Assembly: GCA_003164035.1 (NCBI GenBank)
Contig: PLRS01000168.1
Location: 62,001-126,000, forward strand
Direction: 5' to 3'
Length of the DNA stretch: 64,000 nt
Origin: Bryobacterales bacterium
GTDB taxonomy: Bacteria; Acidobacteriota; Terriglobia; Bryobacterales; Bryobacteraceae
Within the stretch, counting starts at the first letter, position 1, and the number at the start of each line of letters is the position of its first letter. Below are positions 1 through 8,945 of the stretch, piece after piece. The notes under the pieces were generated by a model. It searched no databases and was not told where the DNA came from. It was given only the letters and a program-made list of their open reading frames with translations. The translations under genes and the position numbers were made by a program.

Positions 1-256
1 GGGATTTCGCAATTCAGGCGCGGCAACCGCTCCCTGGCGGTCGCGGCTCGGTAACGGGTGCCGCGTGTTTTCCGTCGCTTACCGAGCCGCGACCGCCGGA
101 AGCTGTGAAAAAATCACAAATCGCAGGCGGAACCGCCTGCGCCACCAAAGCAGGTGCTTTGTTTTCAATGGTGGGGCAGGCGGTTCCGCCTGCCCAGCGC
201 GTTTCGGAGAGTTTTTTCACACCTTCCCGGGGAGCGGTTGCCGGGAAAGTATTAGG
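1..256. repeat. Family A palindromic (MITE-like) element, interrupted copy
   Basis: Bases 1-99 match the left part of the element that is intact at 2217-2376: a GGCAACCGCTCC arm, then GGTCGCGGCTCGGTAA, a short spacer and the inverted copy TTACCGAGCCGCGACC. The right arm GGGAGCGGTTGCCGGG resumes only at about 230, after an unrelated palindrome (105-220). The left terminus lies outside the window. Together with the nested repeat it fills the first 256 bases; bases 257-410 hold nothing I recognise beyond the upstream region of the small ORF at 411. Confidence 0.75.
105..220. repeat. Palindromic element nested in a family A element
   Basis: The inverted repeat is bounded by GTGAAAAAA (105-113) and TTTTTTCAC (212-220). 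Inside it a second pair of arms, GCAGGCGGAACCGCCTGCGCC and its near-complement, flank a short loop. Removing it brings the two arms of the family A element back to their normal spacing, so it was probably inserted into that element. Confidence 0.65.
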
Positions 257-410
257 CCGGCTATCCTTCGATATGAATCGGCCAGCCTACGGGCTCGACG
301 CCGCGTGCTTGCCGTTAGAGTAGAAATCGCGCCGCCTTCAGCCGATAAGGAACAGTGGGAAGCACAGAGGCGACCGCCGGTCACGACGGTTCCCATTCGA
401 GGAACAAGTC

Positions 411-665
411 ATGGAACTATCGAGCCAAGAGTCGATTCAGGCATTGATCCGAACGCATGGATTAACGAACTGCGTCCGGGGACGGGGCAGGCAGGACGCC
501 GCCCGGCCCGCCAACCGAAGCCGAAGGATGGTTTGCAGGTGCGGCCAATGCCGCCAGTGTCAGGAGAACGCGCGCTGGGAACGAATCTTCGCGAAGAAGT
601 TCGCCGATCCCGATTACTACGCCAGCCGCCTGGTCCACTACACCTCGCCATTGACTTCTCTGTAA
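411..665 (+). CDS. Small Cys-rich hypothetical protein
   Basis: An 84-residue protein. Its C-terminal half carries four closely spaced cysteines (pattern CRCGQCRQC), which could bind a metal, followed by a charged and aromatic tail (NARWERIFAKKFADPDYY). The ATG is preceded by GAGGAAC about 8 nt upstream, a plausible ribosome binding site. The Cys knuckle resembles short Cys-rich proteins I associate with Acidobacteria, but I cannot name a family and no function can be given. Longer overlapping open frames on both strands here look like shadows without recognisable motifs. Confidence 0.55.
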   Translation: MELSSQESIQALIRTHGLTNCVRGRGRQDAARPANRSRRMVCRCGQCRQCQENARWERIFAKKFADPDYYASRLVHYTSPLTSL

Positions 666-719
666 TCGCGCGGGAAGAACCGCCTGAGTACACCGCTTGG
701 GAAGTTCGGCAACGTATTC

Positions 720-750
720 GAGGGCGACCGCTCTGTCGGTCGCGGCTCGG
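720..750. repeat. Fragment of family A element
   Basis: A short stretch reading CGACCGCTC...GGTCGCGGCTCGG matches the left arm and centre of the family A palindrome. No inverted right arm follows, so this looks like a decayed remnant between the small ORF at 411 and the gene ending at 781. Confidence 0.5.
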
Positions 751-780
751 AAATGCGCGGCAGGCCGGAGGCTCCGGCCG

Positions 781-2181
781 CTACCCGCCGTACACGCGGA
801 AGGCGTCGGCGGCGGAAGGCTGCCGGGCGATGCGGATGGAGTGGCGCCCCGGCCGCGGCCATCGCGCGCGGAACACGGTCACTCCGCGCAGTTTCGGGAA
901 ATTGTCGACAGCCAGGCTGACGGTTTCGGCCAGCTTGCCGTCCACGTAGACCGCGACGCTGCCCGCTCCTTTGTCCTTGTCGGTGATATAGTCGACGCCG
1001 GTTCCGCTAAAAGCGTAGTCGGCCGAAGTGGCGGGAACCACCTTGGATGGGGGCTGCGGAACGGTTTTCAGGATCAGCGGAATCGCCCACGCTTTGTAAA
1101 GTCCGGACGGCTGGTCTTCGAACGGGCAACCGGCCGTAAACAGAGTCATCTTCACGTCGGGTCCTTCCCGCCGCTGGAACTTCGCGCACAGGCTTGGCCC
1201 GTACATGTGTCCGGTGGCCAGGAACCGGTCGCTGAACCCGTTGATTGCCGTCCAGGGGCCCCAGGGGTGCGGCGCCTGGTAGAACTCGTAGCGCATTTCG
1301 TTCGGCTCAAACCACTTAATCATTTTCTCGGTGTTGTACCAGACCACCAGCAGGTAGAGCCCCAGCGCCGGGATGTAACACGGCCCGGTCTGGCCGCAGC
1401 GTCTCGGCAGGCTCAAGATCGGCGCGGCTTCCCGGATGCGGGGCGACCAGCGGCCGGGTCCGGCGAAATACGTCCAGTCGGCCGCGCGCATCTCCGGCAG
1501 CTTCGCCCGCGGCACCCGCCCGGCAATGTACTGGTCGCCGTCGTTCCAAAAACCGTTGTTCGAGATGGCGTAGACGTAAAGCCGGGCGTCGTCCTGAGCC
1601 ACGTCGCCGCCGTTTTTCCCGTAATGGACGAAGAAGGGGGAACCGAACGCCGGTCCAGGCCACATCGGGTCGCTATAGTTTTCGGCGGCGCCGCGAGTCC
1701 ACGTCACACCTCGGTCGGTGGATTTGATCAGGCTGGAATTGAATGCCGTCTGCCGCAGCCAGGAATCGCCGCTGTCCTTGCCGTACACGTTGCGCGACAC
1801 AAACGCGTAGAACACCGAGTCGATCGACTCCTGGCCGCAGGCTTTCCAGGTGGCGCCGTCACGCTCCTTCTTGCCCACCTCGCCATAGGCATCCATGGGA
1901 TTGACGAGCGAGCCGGCGAGCTGGAGAGGGTCGGGCCCGCTCAGCCGGTCGAAACCGAGGTTTCGGGACTGTTTGCCGAATCCCCGGCCGTCGCAGTGAA
2001 AGGCGTACAGGTTGTCGTCATCGGCCCAGAACGGGTCCCACGTATCTCCATTGGAATCGTTCCACTTGTGAACCTTATCCAATTCGGGTACGACCTCGGC
2101 GATCGACGGCTGCGCCGCGCGCCCAACAGCGATTCCGGCGGCTGCCTGGAAGAGACTGCGCCGGCTGATAGTGTTCATCAT
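781..2181 (-). CDS. Tat-exported protein, DUF4185-like
   Basis: A predicted secreted protein of 466 residues. It starts with a twin-arginine leader (SRRSLFQAAAGIAVG). The body is rich in Trp, Asp and Gly, with segments such as WNDSNGDTWDPFWADDDNLY and PWGPWTAINGF that recall DUF4185 or glycosidase-like beta-propeller folds. That comparison is from memory and no catalytic residues were assigned. The start was set at the tandem ATG (2178-2181) just before the Tat motif; upstream codons read into the family A repeat. No strong ribosome binding site is visible. The gene stands alone, divergent from ileS. A carbohydrate-related role is possible but unproven. Confidence 0.7.
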   Translation of the reverse strand: MMNTISRRSLFQAAAGIAVGRAAQPSIAEVVPELDKVHKWNDSNGDTWDPFWADDDNLYAFHCDGRGFGKQSRNLGFDRLSGPDPLQLAGSLVNPMDAYGEVGKKERDGATWKACGQESIDSVFYAFVSRNVYGKDSGDSWLRQTAFNSSLIKSTDRGVTWTRGAAENYSDPMWPGPAFGSPFFVHYGKNGGDVAQDDARLYVYAISNNGFWNDGDQYIAGRVPRAKLPEMRAADWTYFAGPGRWSPRIREAAPILSLPRRCGQTGPCYIPALGLYLLVVWYNTEKMIKWFEPNEMRYEFYQAPHPWGPWTAINGFSDRFLATGHMYGPSLCAKFQRREGPDVKMTLFTAGCPFEDQPSGLYKAWAIPLILKTVPQPPSKVVPATSADYAFSGTGVDYITDKDKGAGSVAVYVDGKLAETVSLAVDNFPKLRGVTVFRARWPRPGRHSIRIARQPSAADAFRVYGG

Positions 2182-2216
2182 GAGGATGGTAGCGCACGGC
2201 GGCGGAGGCCGACGAC

Positions 2217-2376
2217 GGTGCTTAACCGATCTGGGAATTACGCAGTTTAGGCGCGGCAACCGCTCCCTCACGGTCGCGGCTCGGTAAGTGACTGCAAACG
2301 CGCGGCGTCCGTAACCGAGCCGCGACCGTAAGGGAGCGGTTGCCGGGAACCAGTTCCCCCAAGTCGGTTAAGCACC
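2217..2376. repeat. Family A palindromic element, complete reference copy (160 bp)
   Basis: It is bounded by GGTGCTTAACCGATCTGGG (2217-2235) and the imperfect inverse ending GTCGGTTAAGCACC (2363-2376). Inside are a second pair of arms, GGCAACCGCTCCCTCACGG and its complement, and the GGTCGCGGCTCGGTAA / TTACCGAGCCGCGACC pair around a roughly 20-nt loop. There is no coding capacity, which fits a non-autonomous MITE-like or REP-like element. It lies in the divergent promoter region between the Tat protein and ileS. Confidence 0.8.
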
Positions 2377-2428
2377 AGCCCGCCGAGGCCGCCGCCGCGG
2401 ATTGGTAACATAAAGTTAGCTCCCGAAA

Positions 2429-5239
2429 ATGGATTCGCACAACGTAGATTTGAAGCAGACCATCAATCTGCCCAAGACGGCTTTCCCCATGAAGGCCAAC
2501 CTGCCGCAAGCCGAGCCTAAGCTGGTCGCGCGGTGGGAGAAAGAGAACCTTTACGGGGCGATTCGCGCCGCCCGCGCCGGCCGGCCGACGTATATTCTGC
2601 ACGACGGCCCGCCCTATGCCAACGGGCGGATTCACCTGGGAACAGCGTTCAATAAGATCCTGAAGGATTTCATCGTGAAATCGAAGACCATGGCGGGCTT
2701 CGATTCCCCCTACGTGCCGGGCTGGGATTGCCACGGGCTGCCGATTGAAATCAAAGTGGATTCGGAACTGGGCTCGAAGAAGGCGCACATGTCGGCGGCC
2801 CAGATCCGGCGCGCCTGCCGCAAGTACGCGGAGAAGTTTATCGACCTGCAGCGCACCGATTTCAAACGGCTGGGTGTGTTGGGGCAGTGGGACGATCCGT
2901 ACCTGACGATGAGCGCCGAATACCAGGCGGCTATCGCCGGAGCGTTCGTGGAGTTCTTGGACCGGGGCTACGTGTATAAGGGCCTGAAGCCGGTGCACTG
3001 GTGCATCAAGGACCGCACCGCGCTGGCGGAAGCCGAGGTGGAATACCAGGATCATTCCAGCCCCTCGATCTGGGTGCGGTTTCGTCTGACTTCGGACGCG
3101 GCCGGGATCGACCCGGCGCTGGCGGGGCGAGAGGTCTACGGGTTGATCTGGACGACCACGCCGTGGACGATTCCGGCCAACATGGCCATCGCCTTTCATC
3201 CGAAATTCGAGTACGTGGCGGCGGAAGTGGCCGGCGCGGTGTATCTCGTTGCGGCGGAGTTGCTGAATGTTACCGCGGCAAAATGCGGCTGGAGCGAGCC
3301 GAAGGCGATCGCGCGTTTCCCGGGAGCCAGACTCGAACACGCGATCTTCCGCCATCCATTTTTGGAACGCGATTCGCTGGGTATCCTGGCCGATCACGTG
3401 ACGCTGGAACAGGGCACGGGCGCGGTACACACGGCTCCCGGCCACGGCCAGGAAGATTACGTGGTAGGGCGGCAATACGGCATCGAAGTCTATTGCCCGG
3501 TGGATGCGGCGGGGCGGATGTTTCAGGCGCCGGGCGCGGCCGGCGCGCTGCCGGAAGAGTTGCTGGGCAAGACGGTGTGGCAGGCCAACCCGATCGTAAT
3601 CGAGCTGCTGAAAGAGCGCGGCGCGCTGTGCGGCAGCGAAACCATCGCGCATTCCTATCCGCACTGCTGGCGCTGCCATCATCCGGTGATCTTTCGCGCC
3701 ACCGAGCAATGGTTTATCGGCATGGAGCGCAACGGCTTCCGCGAGGCGGCCCTGGCGGCCATCGGCGGCGTGAAATGGATGCCGGAGTGGGGACGGGAGC
3801 GCATCTCCAATATGGTGAGCTCGCGGCCGGACTGGTGCATCTCGCGGCAGCGCGTGTGGGGCGTGCCGATCATCGTCTTTTATTGCGAGGGTTGCCGCGA
3901 GCCGGTCACCGACCGCAAGATTCTGGACAGCGTCGTGGAGCTATTTCGCGAGCATTCGGCCGATGTGTGGTACGAGCGCACGGCGGCCGAATTGTTACCG
4001 GCGGGGATGAAGTGCCCGAAGTGCGGCGGCGGCGAATTCTCCAAAGAGAGCGACATTCTGGACGTGTGGTTCGATTCCGGATCGAGCCACCTGGCGGTGC
4101 TGAATGAGCGCTTCGGGCTGACCTGGCCGGCGGACATGTACATCGAGGGCGGCGATCAATACCGCGGCTGGTTCCAGAGCTCGTTGCTGGTAGGGGTCGG
4201 CATCAAGGGCGGCTCGCCGTACCGGGCTTCGGCGCTGAGCGGCTGGCTGCTCGATGGCGAAGGCAAGGCCATGCACAAATCGCTGGGCAACGCCATCGAG
4301 CCGGAGGAGATCATCCGCGAACACGGCGCGGAGATCATCCGGCTGTGGGCGTCCTCGGTGGAATTTCACGAAGACGTGCGCGCGTCGAAGACGATTCTGA
4401 CCCGGCTGACGGAGGCCTACCGCAAGCTGCGCAACACGTTCCGATACCTGCTGAGCAACCTGAACGGTTTCGACCCGTCCACCGACGCGGTCGAGGCGGA
4501 GGAACTGCGGGAGATCGACCAGTGGATTCTGCTGCGCGCCGAGGACCTGGTGGCGCGCTGCCGCGCGTGGTACGACGCGCTGGAGTTCCACAAGGTCTAT
4601 CACTCCGTATACGCGTTCGCCACGGTGGATCTGAGCGCCATCTACTTCGACGTGTTGAAGGACCGGCTGTATACCTCGGCCACCCGAAGCACGGCGCGGC
4701 GCAGCGCGCAGACGGCGCTATACCGATTGCTGGATGCGCTGGTGCGGCTGGTGGCGCCGCTGATGAGCTTCACCGCCGAAGAAGTCTGGACCCACATGGG
4801 ACGGGCGGGCAGCGTGCATACGGCGCTATTTCCCGAGCCGGGGGAGCTGAGCGCGGGCGTCGGCGAGGCCGCGCGCCGGCGAGCCGCTAATTGGGACCGC
4901 CTGATCGGGGTGCGCGACGAAGTCCTGAAGGGGCTGGAGGCGGCGCGCAGGGACAAGCTGATCGGGGCGCCGCTGGAAGCGCGGGTTCTCCTTTCGGCCA
5001 ACGGCGACCTGATGCCGCTGCTGGAGCAGTATGCGCGTGAACTGCCGAGCTTGTTCATCGTTTCGCAAGTGACCCTGGAAGCCGCGGCGGGCGGCGAACT
5101 GGGTGTGACGGTGGAACGGGCGGAGGGTACCAAGTGCGAACGGTGCTGGAAGTATACGACCGACACTGGCGCCGACGCGCGCTTTCCCACCATCTGCGCA
5201 CCCTGTGCCGCCGCCGTGGACGAGACGCTAAATGGCTGA
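2429..5239 (+). CDS. ileS: Isoleucine-tRNA ligase
   Basis: Charges tRNA-Ile with isoleucine in the cytoplasm. The 936 residues are the normal bacterial length. Class I signatures are clear: the HIGH motif appears as HLGT (PPYANGRIHLGTAFNKIL, around residue 70) and the KMSKS loop as AMHKS (GEGKAMHKSLGN, around residue 610). The editing (CP1) domain lies between them. A C-terminal zinc finger (CERCWKY...CAPC) closes the protein, as in bacterial-type IleS. The ATG at 2429 gives the usual N-terminal extension ahead of the Rossmann fold. The stop overlaps the start of lspA by 8 bp, so ileS, lspA and lgt are probably one operon; an ileS-lspA linkage is common in bacteria. Confidence 0.97.
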   Translation: MDSHNVDLKQTINLPKTAFPMKANLPQAEPKLVARWEKENLYGAIRAARAGRPTYILHDGPPYANGRIHLGTAFNKILKDFIVKSKTMAGFDSPYVPGWDCHGLPIEIKVDSELGSKKAHMSAAQIRRACRKYAEKFIDLQRTDFKRLGVLGQWDDPYLTMSAEYQAAIAGAFVEFLDRGYVYKGLKPVHWCIKDRTALAEAEVEYQDHSSPSIWVRFRLTSDAAGIDPALAGREVYGLIWTTTPWTIPANMAIAFHPKFEYVAAEVAGAVYLVAAELLNVTAAKCGWSEPKAIARFPGARLEHAIFRHPFLERDSLGILADHVTLEQGTGAVHTAPGHGQEDYVVGRQYGIEVYCPVDAAGRMFQAPGAAGALPEELLGKTVWQANPIVIELLKERGALCGSETIAHSYPHCWRCHHPVIFRATEQWFIGMERNGFREAALAAIGGVKWMPEWGRERISNMVSSRPDWCISRQRVWGVPIIVFYCEGCREPVTDRKILDSVVELFREHSADVWYERTAAELLPAGMKCPKCGGGEFSKESDILDVWFDSGSSHLAVLNERFGLTWPADMYIEGGDQYRGWFQSSLLVGVGIKGGSPYRASALSGWLLDGEGKAMHKSLGNAIEPEEIIREHGAEIIRLWASSVEFHEDVRASKTILTRLTEAYRKLRNTFRYLLSNLNGFDPSTDAVEAEELREIDQWILLRAEDLVARCRAWYDALEFHKVYHSVYAFATVDLSAIYFDVLKDRLYTSATRSTARRSAQTALYRLLDALVRLVAPLMSFTAEEVWTHMGRAGSVHTALFPEPGELSAGVGEAARRRAANWDRLIGVRDEVLKGLEAARRDKLIGAPLEARVLLSANGDLMPLLEQYARELPSLFIVSQVTLEAAAGGELGVTVERAEGTKCERCWKYTTDTGADARFPTICAPCAAAVDETLNG

Positions 5240-5726
5240 CGCACGAACCAAAGCCTACGCCGCGGCTGGTGCGATCTTTGTGCTGGACCGGGCCAGCAAG
5301 TGGGTGATCGAGCGCTACGTGACCCTCTCCGACGATTACCGGGTCATTCCGGGGCTGTTCGACATCGTGCGCTCGCAGAATCGCGGCGTGGCGTTCGGGA
5401 TAGGGAACGATTCGGCCGGAACCTGGCTTACGCTGTTGCTGCCGGCGGTTTCTTTGGCCGCGGTGGTTCTGATCGCCGGCATCCTGTGGAGAGGGCAGCG
5501 CATGGAGAAGTTGACGCTGTGGGGGCTGGCGTGCATTCTGGGCGGCGCGGCGGGGAATGTCTTCGACCGGCTGGCATCGGGCCAGGTGACGGATTTTCTG
5601 GAGTTGTATATAGGGCCGTATCATTGGCCCACCTTCAATGTGGCCGATTCGGCCATCGTGATCGGCAGCGGGTTGTTTCTGATCGACGCGTTCCGTTCCA
5701 AGCGGCAAATCGCCAATGTTCCCTGA
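5232..5726 (+). CDS. lspA: Lipoprotein signal peptidase (signal peptidase II)
   Basis: An inner-membrane aspartic protease of 164 residues that removes signal peptides from prolipoproteins after Lgt has attached diacylglycerol. Family motifs are present in order: NRGVAFG (about residue 50), GGAAGNVFDRL (about 101-111), VTDFL (about 118) and FNVADSAIVIG (about 139). The last two regions supply the catalytic aspartates. Four hydrophobic membrane segments are evident. The gene overlaps ileS by 8 bp and lgt by 11 bp, so translation is likely coupled and the two steps of lipoprotein maturation are made together. Confidence 0.97.
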   Translation: MADARTKAYAAAGAIFVLDRASKWVIERYVTLSDDYRVIPGLFDIVRSQNRGVAFGIGNDSAGTWLTLLLPAVSLAAVVLIAGILWRGQRMEKLTLWGLACILGGAAGNVFDRLASGQVTDFLELYIGPYHWPTFNVADSAIVIGSGLFLIDAFRSKRQIANVP

Positions 5727-6519
5727 AATTTTTCACATTTCGAATCCGGTCTCGTTCACCCTCCACACCTATGGCGTGCTGGTGGCGCTGGCGTTCCTGA
5801 CGGGGTTGTGGATGGCGGGCAAACTGGCGCGGCGCGCCGGACTGAGCGTGGACCACGTCACCAACCTGGGTCTATACTGCGCGCTGGCGGCGATTGTAGG
5901 CGCCAAGCTCATGATGTTCGTGGTGGACCTGCCCTATTACCTCCAGCATCCGGAAGAGATTTTGAGCATGGCCACGCTCGAAGCGGGAGGGGTGTTTTAC
6001 GGCGGGTTGATTGGCGCGCTGGCGGTGGCGTGGTGGTACATGCGCCAGTCCAAGCTCCCGCCGCGAGAAACGGCCGACGCATTCGCTCCGGGTATCGCGC
6101 TGGGACATGGGATCGGCCGGCTGGGCTGTTTTTCCGCCGGCTGCTGCTGGGGAGTAAAGGCCAGCGTGCCGTGGGCGGTGACGTTCTCGAGTCCGGTCGC
6201 GAACGCGCTGGTGGGCGTTCCGCTGGGGGTGCGGCTGCATCCCACCCAGCTTTACGAAGCCTTCGCCGAGTTCGCGATTTTCGGCATCCTCTATACCCGC
6301 GCCCGCAAAGCGCACGCGCCCGGCGATATCATCAGCCTCTATATTCTGCTGTACGGGGCGGCGCGATTCGTGGTGGAGTTTTTCCGCTTCCACGAGCAAG
6401 GCAATCTCTGGGGCGGTCCTCTGGACACGTCGCAGTGGATCTCGCTAGCCCTGATGGCCGCCGGCGCGGCGCACTTCGTGGCGGGGGGAAAGAAGAAGCC
6501 GGCGCTCAGCCGCGGATAG
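5716..6519 (+). CDS. lgt: Phosphatidylglycerol-prolipoprotein diacylglyceryl transferase
   Basis: Transfers diacylglycerol from phosphatidylglycerol to the lipobox cysteine of prolipoproteins at the inner membrane. At 267 residues it is of normal size. It carries the Lgt signature region GHGIGRLGCFSAGCCWG (about residues 131-147), the HPTQLYE motif (about 175-181) and several membrane helices. The start overlaps lspA by 11 bp. The stop at 6519 lies 8 bp from the stop of the convergent lepB, with no room for a separate terminator between them. Confidence 0.97.
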   Translation: MFPEIFHISNPVSFTLHTYGVLVALAFLTGLWMAGKLARRAGLSVDHVTNLGLYCALAAIVGAKLMMFVVDLPYYLQHPEEILSMATLEAGGVFYGGLIGALAVAWWYMRQSKLPPRETADAFAPGIALGHGIGRLGCFSAGCCWGVKASVPWAVTFSSPVANALVGVPLGVRLHPTQLYEAFAEFAIFGILYTRARKAHAPGDIISLYILLYGAARFVVEFFRFHEQGNLWGGPLDTSQWISLALMAAGAAHFVAGGKKKPALSRG

Positions 6520-6526
6520 GGTGGCC

Positions 6527-7318
6527 TTACTGCAGCGGGTACCCGCGGATGAGTTTGAAGGCCCTTCCCCAGCGGGTCTTGGTGAAGAAGTGGGTGATCA
6601 CGTCGAAAACGTGATCGATACCGATGTTGCCATTGGTCAGATCGGCGGTGGAGGCTTCGTAGGACCAGTAAATGATAAGGGGCGTTCCCTCGATATTCTC
6701 GCGCGGCACGAAGCCCCAATAGCGGCTGTCGAGCGAATCGTCGCGGTTATCGCCCATGGCGAAAACACAATCCGGCGGGACCACCACATCGCCGTTCACC
6801 ACGTGGTTGTCCAACATATCCTTGGCAGACGGGGCCACAATGGTATTGGGGTCGGAAGGGAAGTTATCGCGATAAGAATCGACGTAGCCGGTGACGTGCT
6901 GGACGTAAGGCTCCTGGGGAAAGTGCCCGTTGAGCATCAACTGCTTGTTGACCACGCGGATGTGGTCGCCGGGCAGGCCGACGGCCCGCTTCACGTAATC
7001 CTGCTTGATATCCACCGGGTATCGGAACACGATGATATCGCCGCGCCGCACCTGCCGGTACGGCAGGATGTGCCCTGAAACCGGTCCCGAGGGCGCGAAG
7101 ACCAGCTTGTCCACCAGGACGTGATCGCCCACCAGCAGCGAGGACTCCATCGATGCGCTGGGGATCACGAAGGCCTGAACCAGGCTGGCGGTAGCGAACA
7201 GCAGCAGGATTACGGTGACGGTCCACTCGGCAATGAAGCCGCGATGAACCTCTCGCGAAATATCGCGGTACCGGCTCCACAGGCCGGGCTTCTCGACGGG
7301 CTCTTGTGTCTTCTCCAC
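6527..7318 (-). CDS. lepB: Signal peptidase I
   Basis: A membrane serine protease that cleaves Sec and Tat signal peptides, 263 residues. An N-terminal membrane segment (about 25-45) is followed by the catalytic serine box PSASMESSLLVGD and the lysine box YVKRAVGLPGD, then the conserved GDNRDDSLDSRYWGFVP. The GTG at 7318 was chosen because GGAGG precedes it and a TACACT hexamer lies 8 nt upstream; the open frame continues upstream as an unrelated shadow of the ATPase gene. It is convergent with lgt and divergent from the MoxR-type ATPase. Confidence 0.95.
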   Translation of the reverse strand: MEKTQEPVEKPGLWSRYRDISREVHRGFIAEWTVTVILLLFATASLVQAFVIPSASMESSLLVGDHVLVDKLVFAPSGPVSGHILPYRQVRRGDIIVFRYPVDIKQDYVKRAVGLPGDHIRVVNKQLMLNGHFPQEPYVQHVTGYVDSYRDNFPSDPNTIVAPSAKDMLDNHVVNGDVVVPPDCVFAMGDNRDDSLDSRYWGFVPRENIEGTPLIIYWSYEASTADLTNGNIGIDHVFDVITHFFTKTRWGRAFKLIRGYPLQ

Positions 7319-7423
7319 TTTCCTCCAGTGTAGCGGATAGAACGCGGCGCTCCGAAGGCAAACCGGCAGGCGCGCACCCGGGCAAAAAGTGTGCGAGAAT
7401 TGCGAGCTAGAGGGGGGGATCGC

Positions 7424-8935
7424 TTGCCACGCATCCAACAGGAATTGCCCCGTACCCTCGGGGAGCTTCGCCAGAGCCCTTATTCGGAAGCCAAACTCGC
7501 CCGCCGGACCGTCAAGGACGAGCTTCGCCAGAACCTGATTGCCAAGATGAAATGCCGCCAGCCGCTGTTTCCGGGCGTGCTGGGGTACGACGACACGGTG
7601 GCGCCGCAGATCGCCAACGCCTTGTTGTCGCGCCACAATTTCATCCTTCTGGGCCTGCGCGGCCAGGCTAAGACGCGGCTGATCCGTCTGCTCACGCTGC
7701 TGCTCGACGAGGAAGCGCCTTACGTCGAAGGCTGCGAGATCCACGACAATCCTTATCGCCCGATTTGCCGCCGCTGCCGCGATCTGATCGAAGAGGAGGG
7801 CGACGCGACGCCCATCGGCTGGCTCAACCGCGACCATCGCTATGTGGAGAAGCTGGCCACGCCCGACGTGACCATCGCCGATATGATCGGCGATATCGAC
7901 CCCATCAAAGCCGCCCGCCGGGGGCAGGATATTTCCGACGAGTTGACGGTACATTTCGGCTTGTTGCCGCGCGCCAATCGCGGCATTTTCGCCATCAATG
8001 AGCTGCCCGACCTGGCCGGCAAAATTCAGGTGGGCCTGTTCAACATCATGCAGGAAGGCGACGTGCAGATTAAAGGCTACCCCATCCGCCTGCCCCTCGA
8101 CGTGATGCTGGTGTTCACCGCCAACCCGGAAGACTACACCGCCCGCGGCAAGATCATCACTCCGCTCAAGGACCGCATCGGCAGCGAGATTCGCACCCAC
8201 TATCCGGCCACTTTGGAGCAGGGCATCGCCATCACCGCCCAGGAAGCCTGGATCAAGCGCGACTCCGCGGTGGAGATTCGCGTGCCGCAGTTCATCCGCG
8301 AGGTAGTGGAGCAGCTTGCGTTTCTGGCGCGCGAGGATAAGCGCGTCGACAAGCGTTCCGGGGTTTCCCAACGGCTGCCCATTTCGGTGCTCGAAAACGT
8401 GGTTTCCAACGCCGAGAGCCGCGCCCTGCGCGCCCAGGAGACGCTGGCCGTGCCGCGCATTCTGGATCTCTACGCCGCCCTGCCGGCCGTCACCGGCAAG
8501 CTGGAGCTGGAGTACGAAGGCGAACTGAAGGGCGGCGATGCCGTAGCCCGCGAGATCATCCGCGTGGCCGTCGGCAAGATTTACGACCAATACCTGGAAG
8601 GCGTCAACGTGGCGCAGATTATTCAGTGGTTCGACCTGGGCGGCTCGCTGAAGGTGGATGAGGCGGCCGATTCCGCCACCATGGTGCGCCAGTTGGGCGG
8701 AATCCAGGGCTTGATGGAAAAGGTGAAAGCTCTGGGCCTCGGCTCGAGCGAGCCGGATGCGCTGCGGGTCTCCGCCGCCGAGTTTATCCTCGAAGGCCTG
8801 CACGCCCATCGCCGCATCAGCCGCAACGAAGAACGGGGATTCGCCGCCGAGGAGCGCCGCCGCGAGCCGCGCGACGAGCCCAAGGGCGAATCGAAGAAGG
8901 GCGAACGTCCCAACTTCCGCAAGCAGTACAACTGA
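7424..8935 (+). CDS. MoxR/ChlI-type AAA+ ATPase
   Basis: A predicted AAA+ ATPase of the MoxR / magnesium-chelatase I group, 503 residues. Walker A reads GLRGQAKT (about residues 77-84). A Walker B/helix-2 insert region (NRGIFAINELPDLAGK) and a sensor-like FTANPEDY follow. Between Walker A and B there is a Cys/His-rich insert (CEIHDNPYRPICRRC) that could bind zinc. The TTG at 7424 follows a strong AGGGGGGG; a GTG at 7391 is an alternative with no ribosome binding site. The gene sits 10 bp upstream of a VWA gene. MoxR-VWA pairs usually act as chaperones that insert cofactors or remodel partners, but no dedicated substrate gene lies beside this pair. Confidence 0.85.
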   Translation: MPRIQQELPRTLGELRQSPYSEAKLARRTVKDELRQNLIAKMKCRQPLFPGVLGYDDTVAPQIANALLSRHNFILLGLRGQAKTRLIRLLTLLLDEEAPYVEGCEIHDNPYRPICRRCRDLIEEEGDATPIGWLNRDHRYVEKLATPDVTIADMIGDIDPIKAARRGQDISDELTVHFGLLPRANRGIFAINELPDLAGKIQVGLFNIMQEGDVQIKGYPIRLPLDVMLVFTANPEDYTARGKIITPLKDRIGSEIRTHYPATLEQGIAITAQEAWIKRDSAVEIRVPQFIREVVEQLAFLAREDKRVDKRSGVSQRLPISVLENVVSNAESRALRAQETLAVPRILDLYAALPAVTGKLELEYEGELKGGDAVAREIIRVAVGKIYDQYLEGVNVAQIIQWFDLGGSLKVDEAADSATMVRQLGGIQGLMEKVKALGLGSSEPDALRVSAAEFILEGLHAHRRISRNEERGFAAEERRREPRDEPKGESKKGERPNFRKQYN

Positions 8936-8945
8936 GGAGGCCGCG

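Noticed and set aside
65-949. Long open frame on the plus strand through the repeat region (about 294 codons), and its continuation from 697 to 2250
   Set aside because: It runs through palindromic repeats and antisense to the Tat-exported protein gene, with no recognisable motifs; high-GC DNA gives long antisense frames.
4156-4350. IleS KMSKS loop reads AMHKS
   Set aside because: The last Lys-Ser and the surrounding SLGN are intact, and I recall AMHKS variants in other bacterial IleS, so it is not a sign of loss of function.
7319-8809. Upstream extension of the lepB frame opposite the ATPase gene
   Set aside because: The signal peptidase I domain begins at about 7318 with its own ribosome binding site; the extension has His/Gln-rich antisense character.
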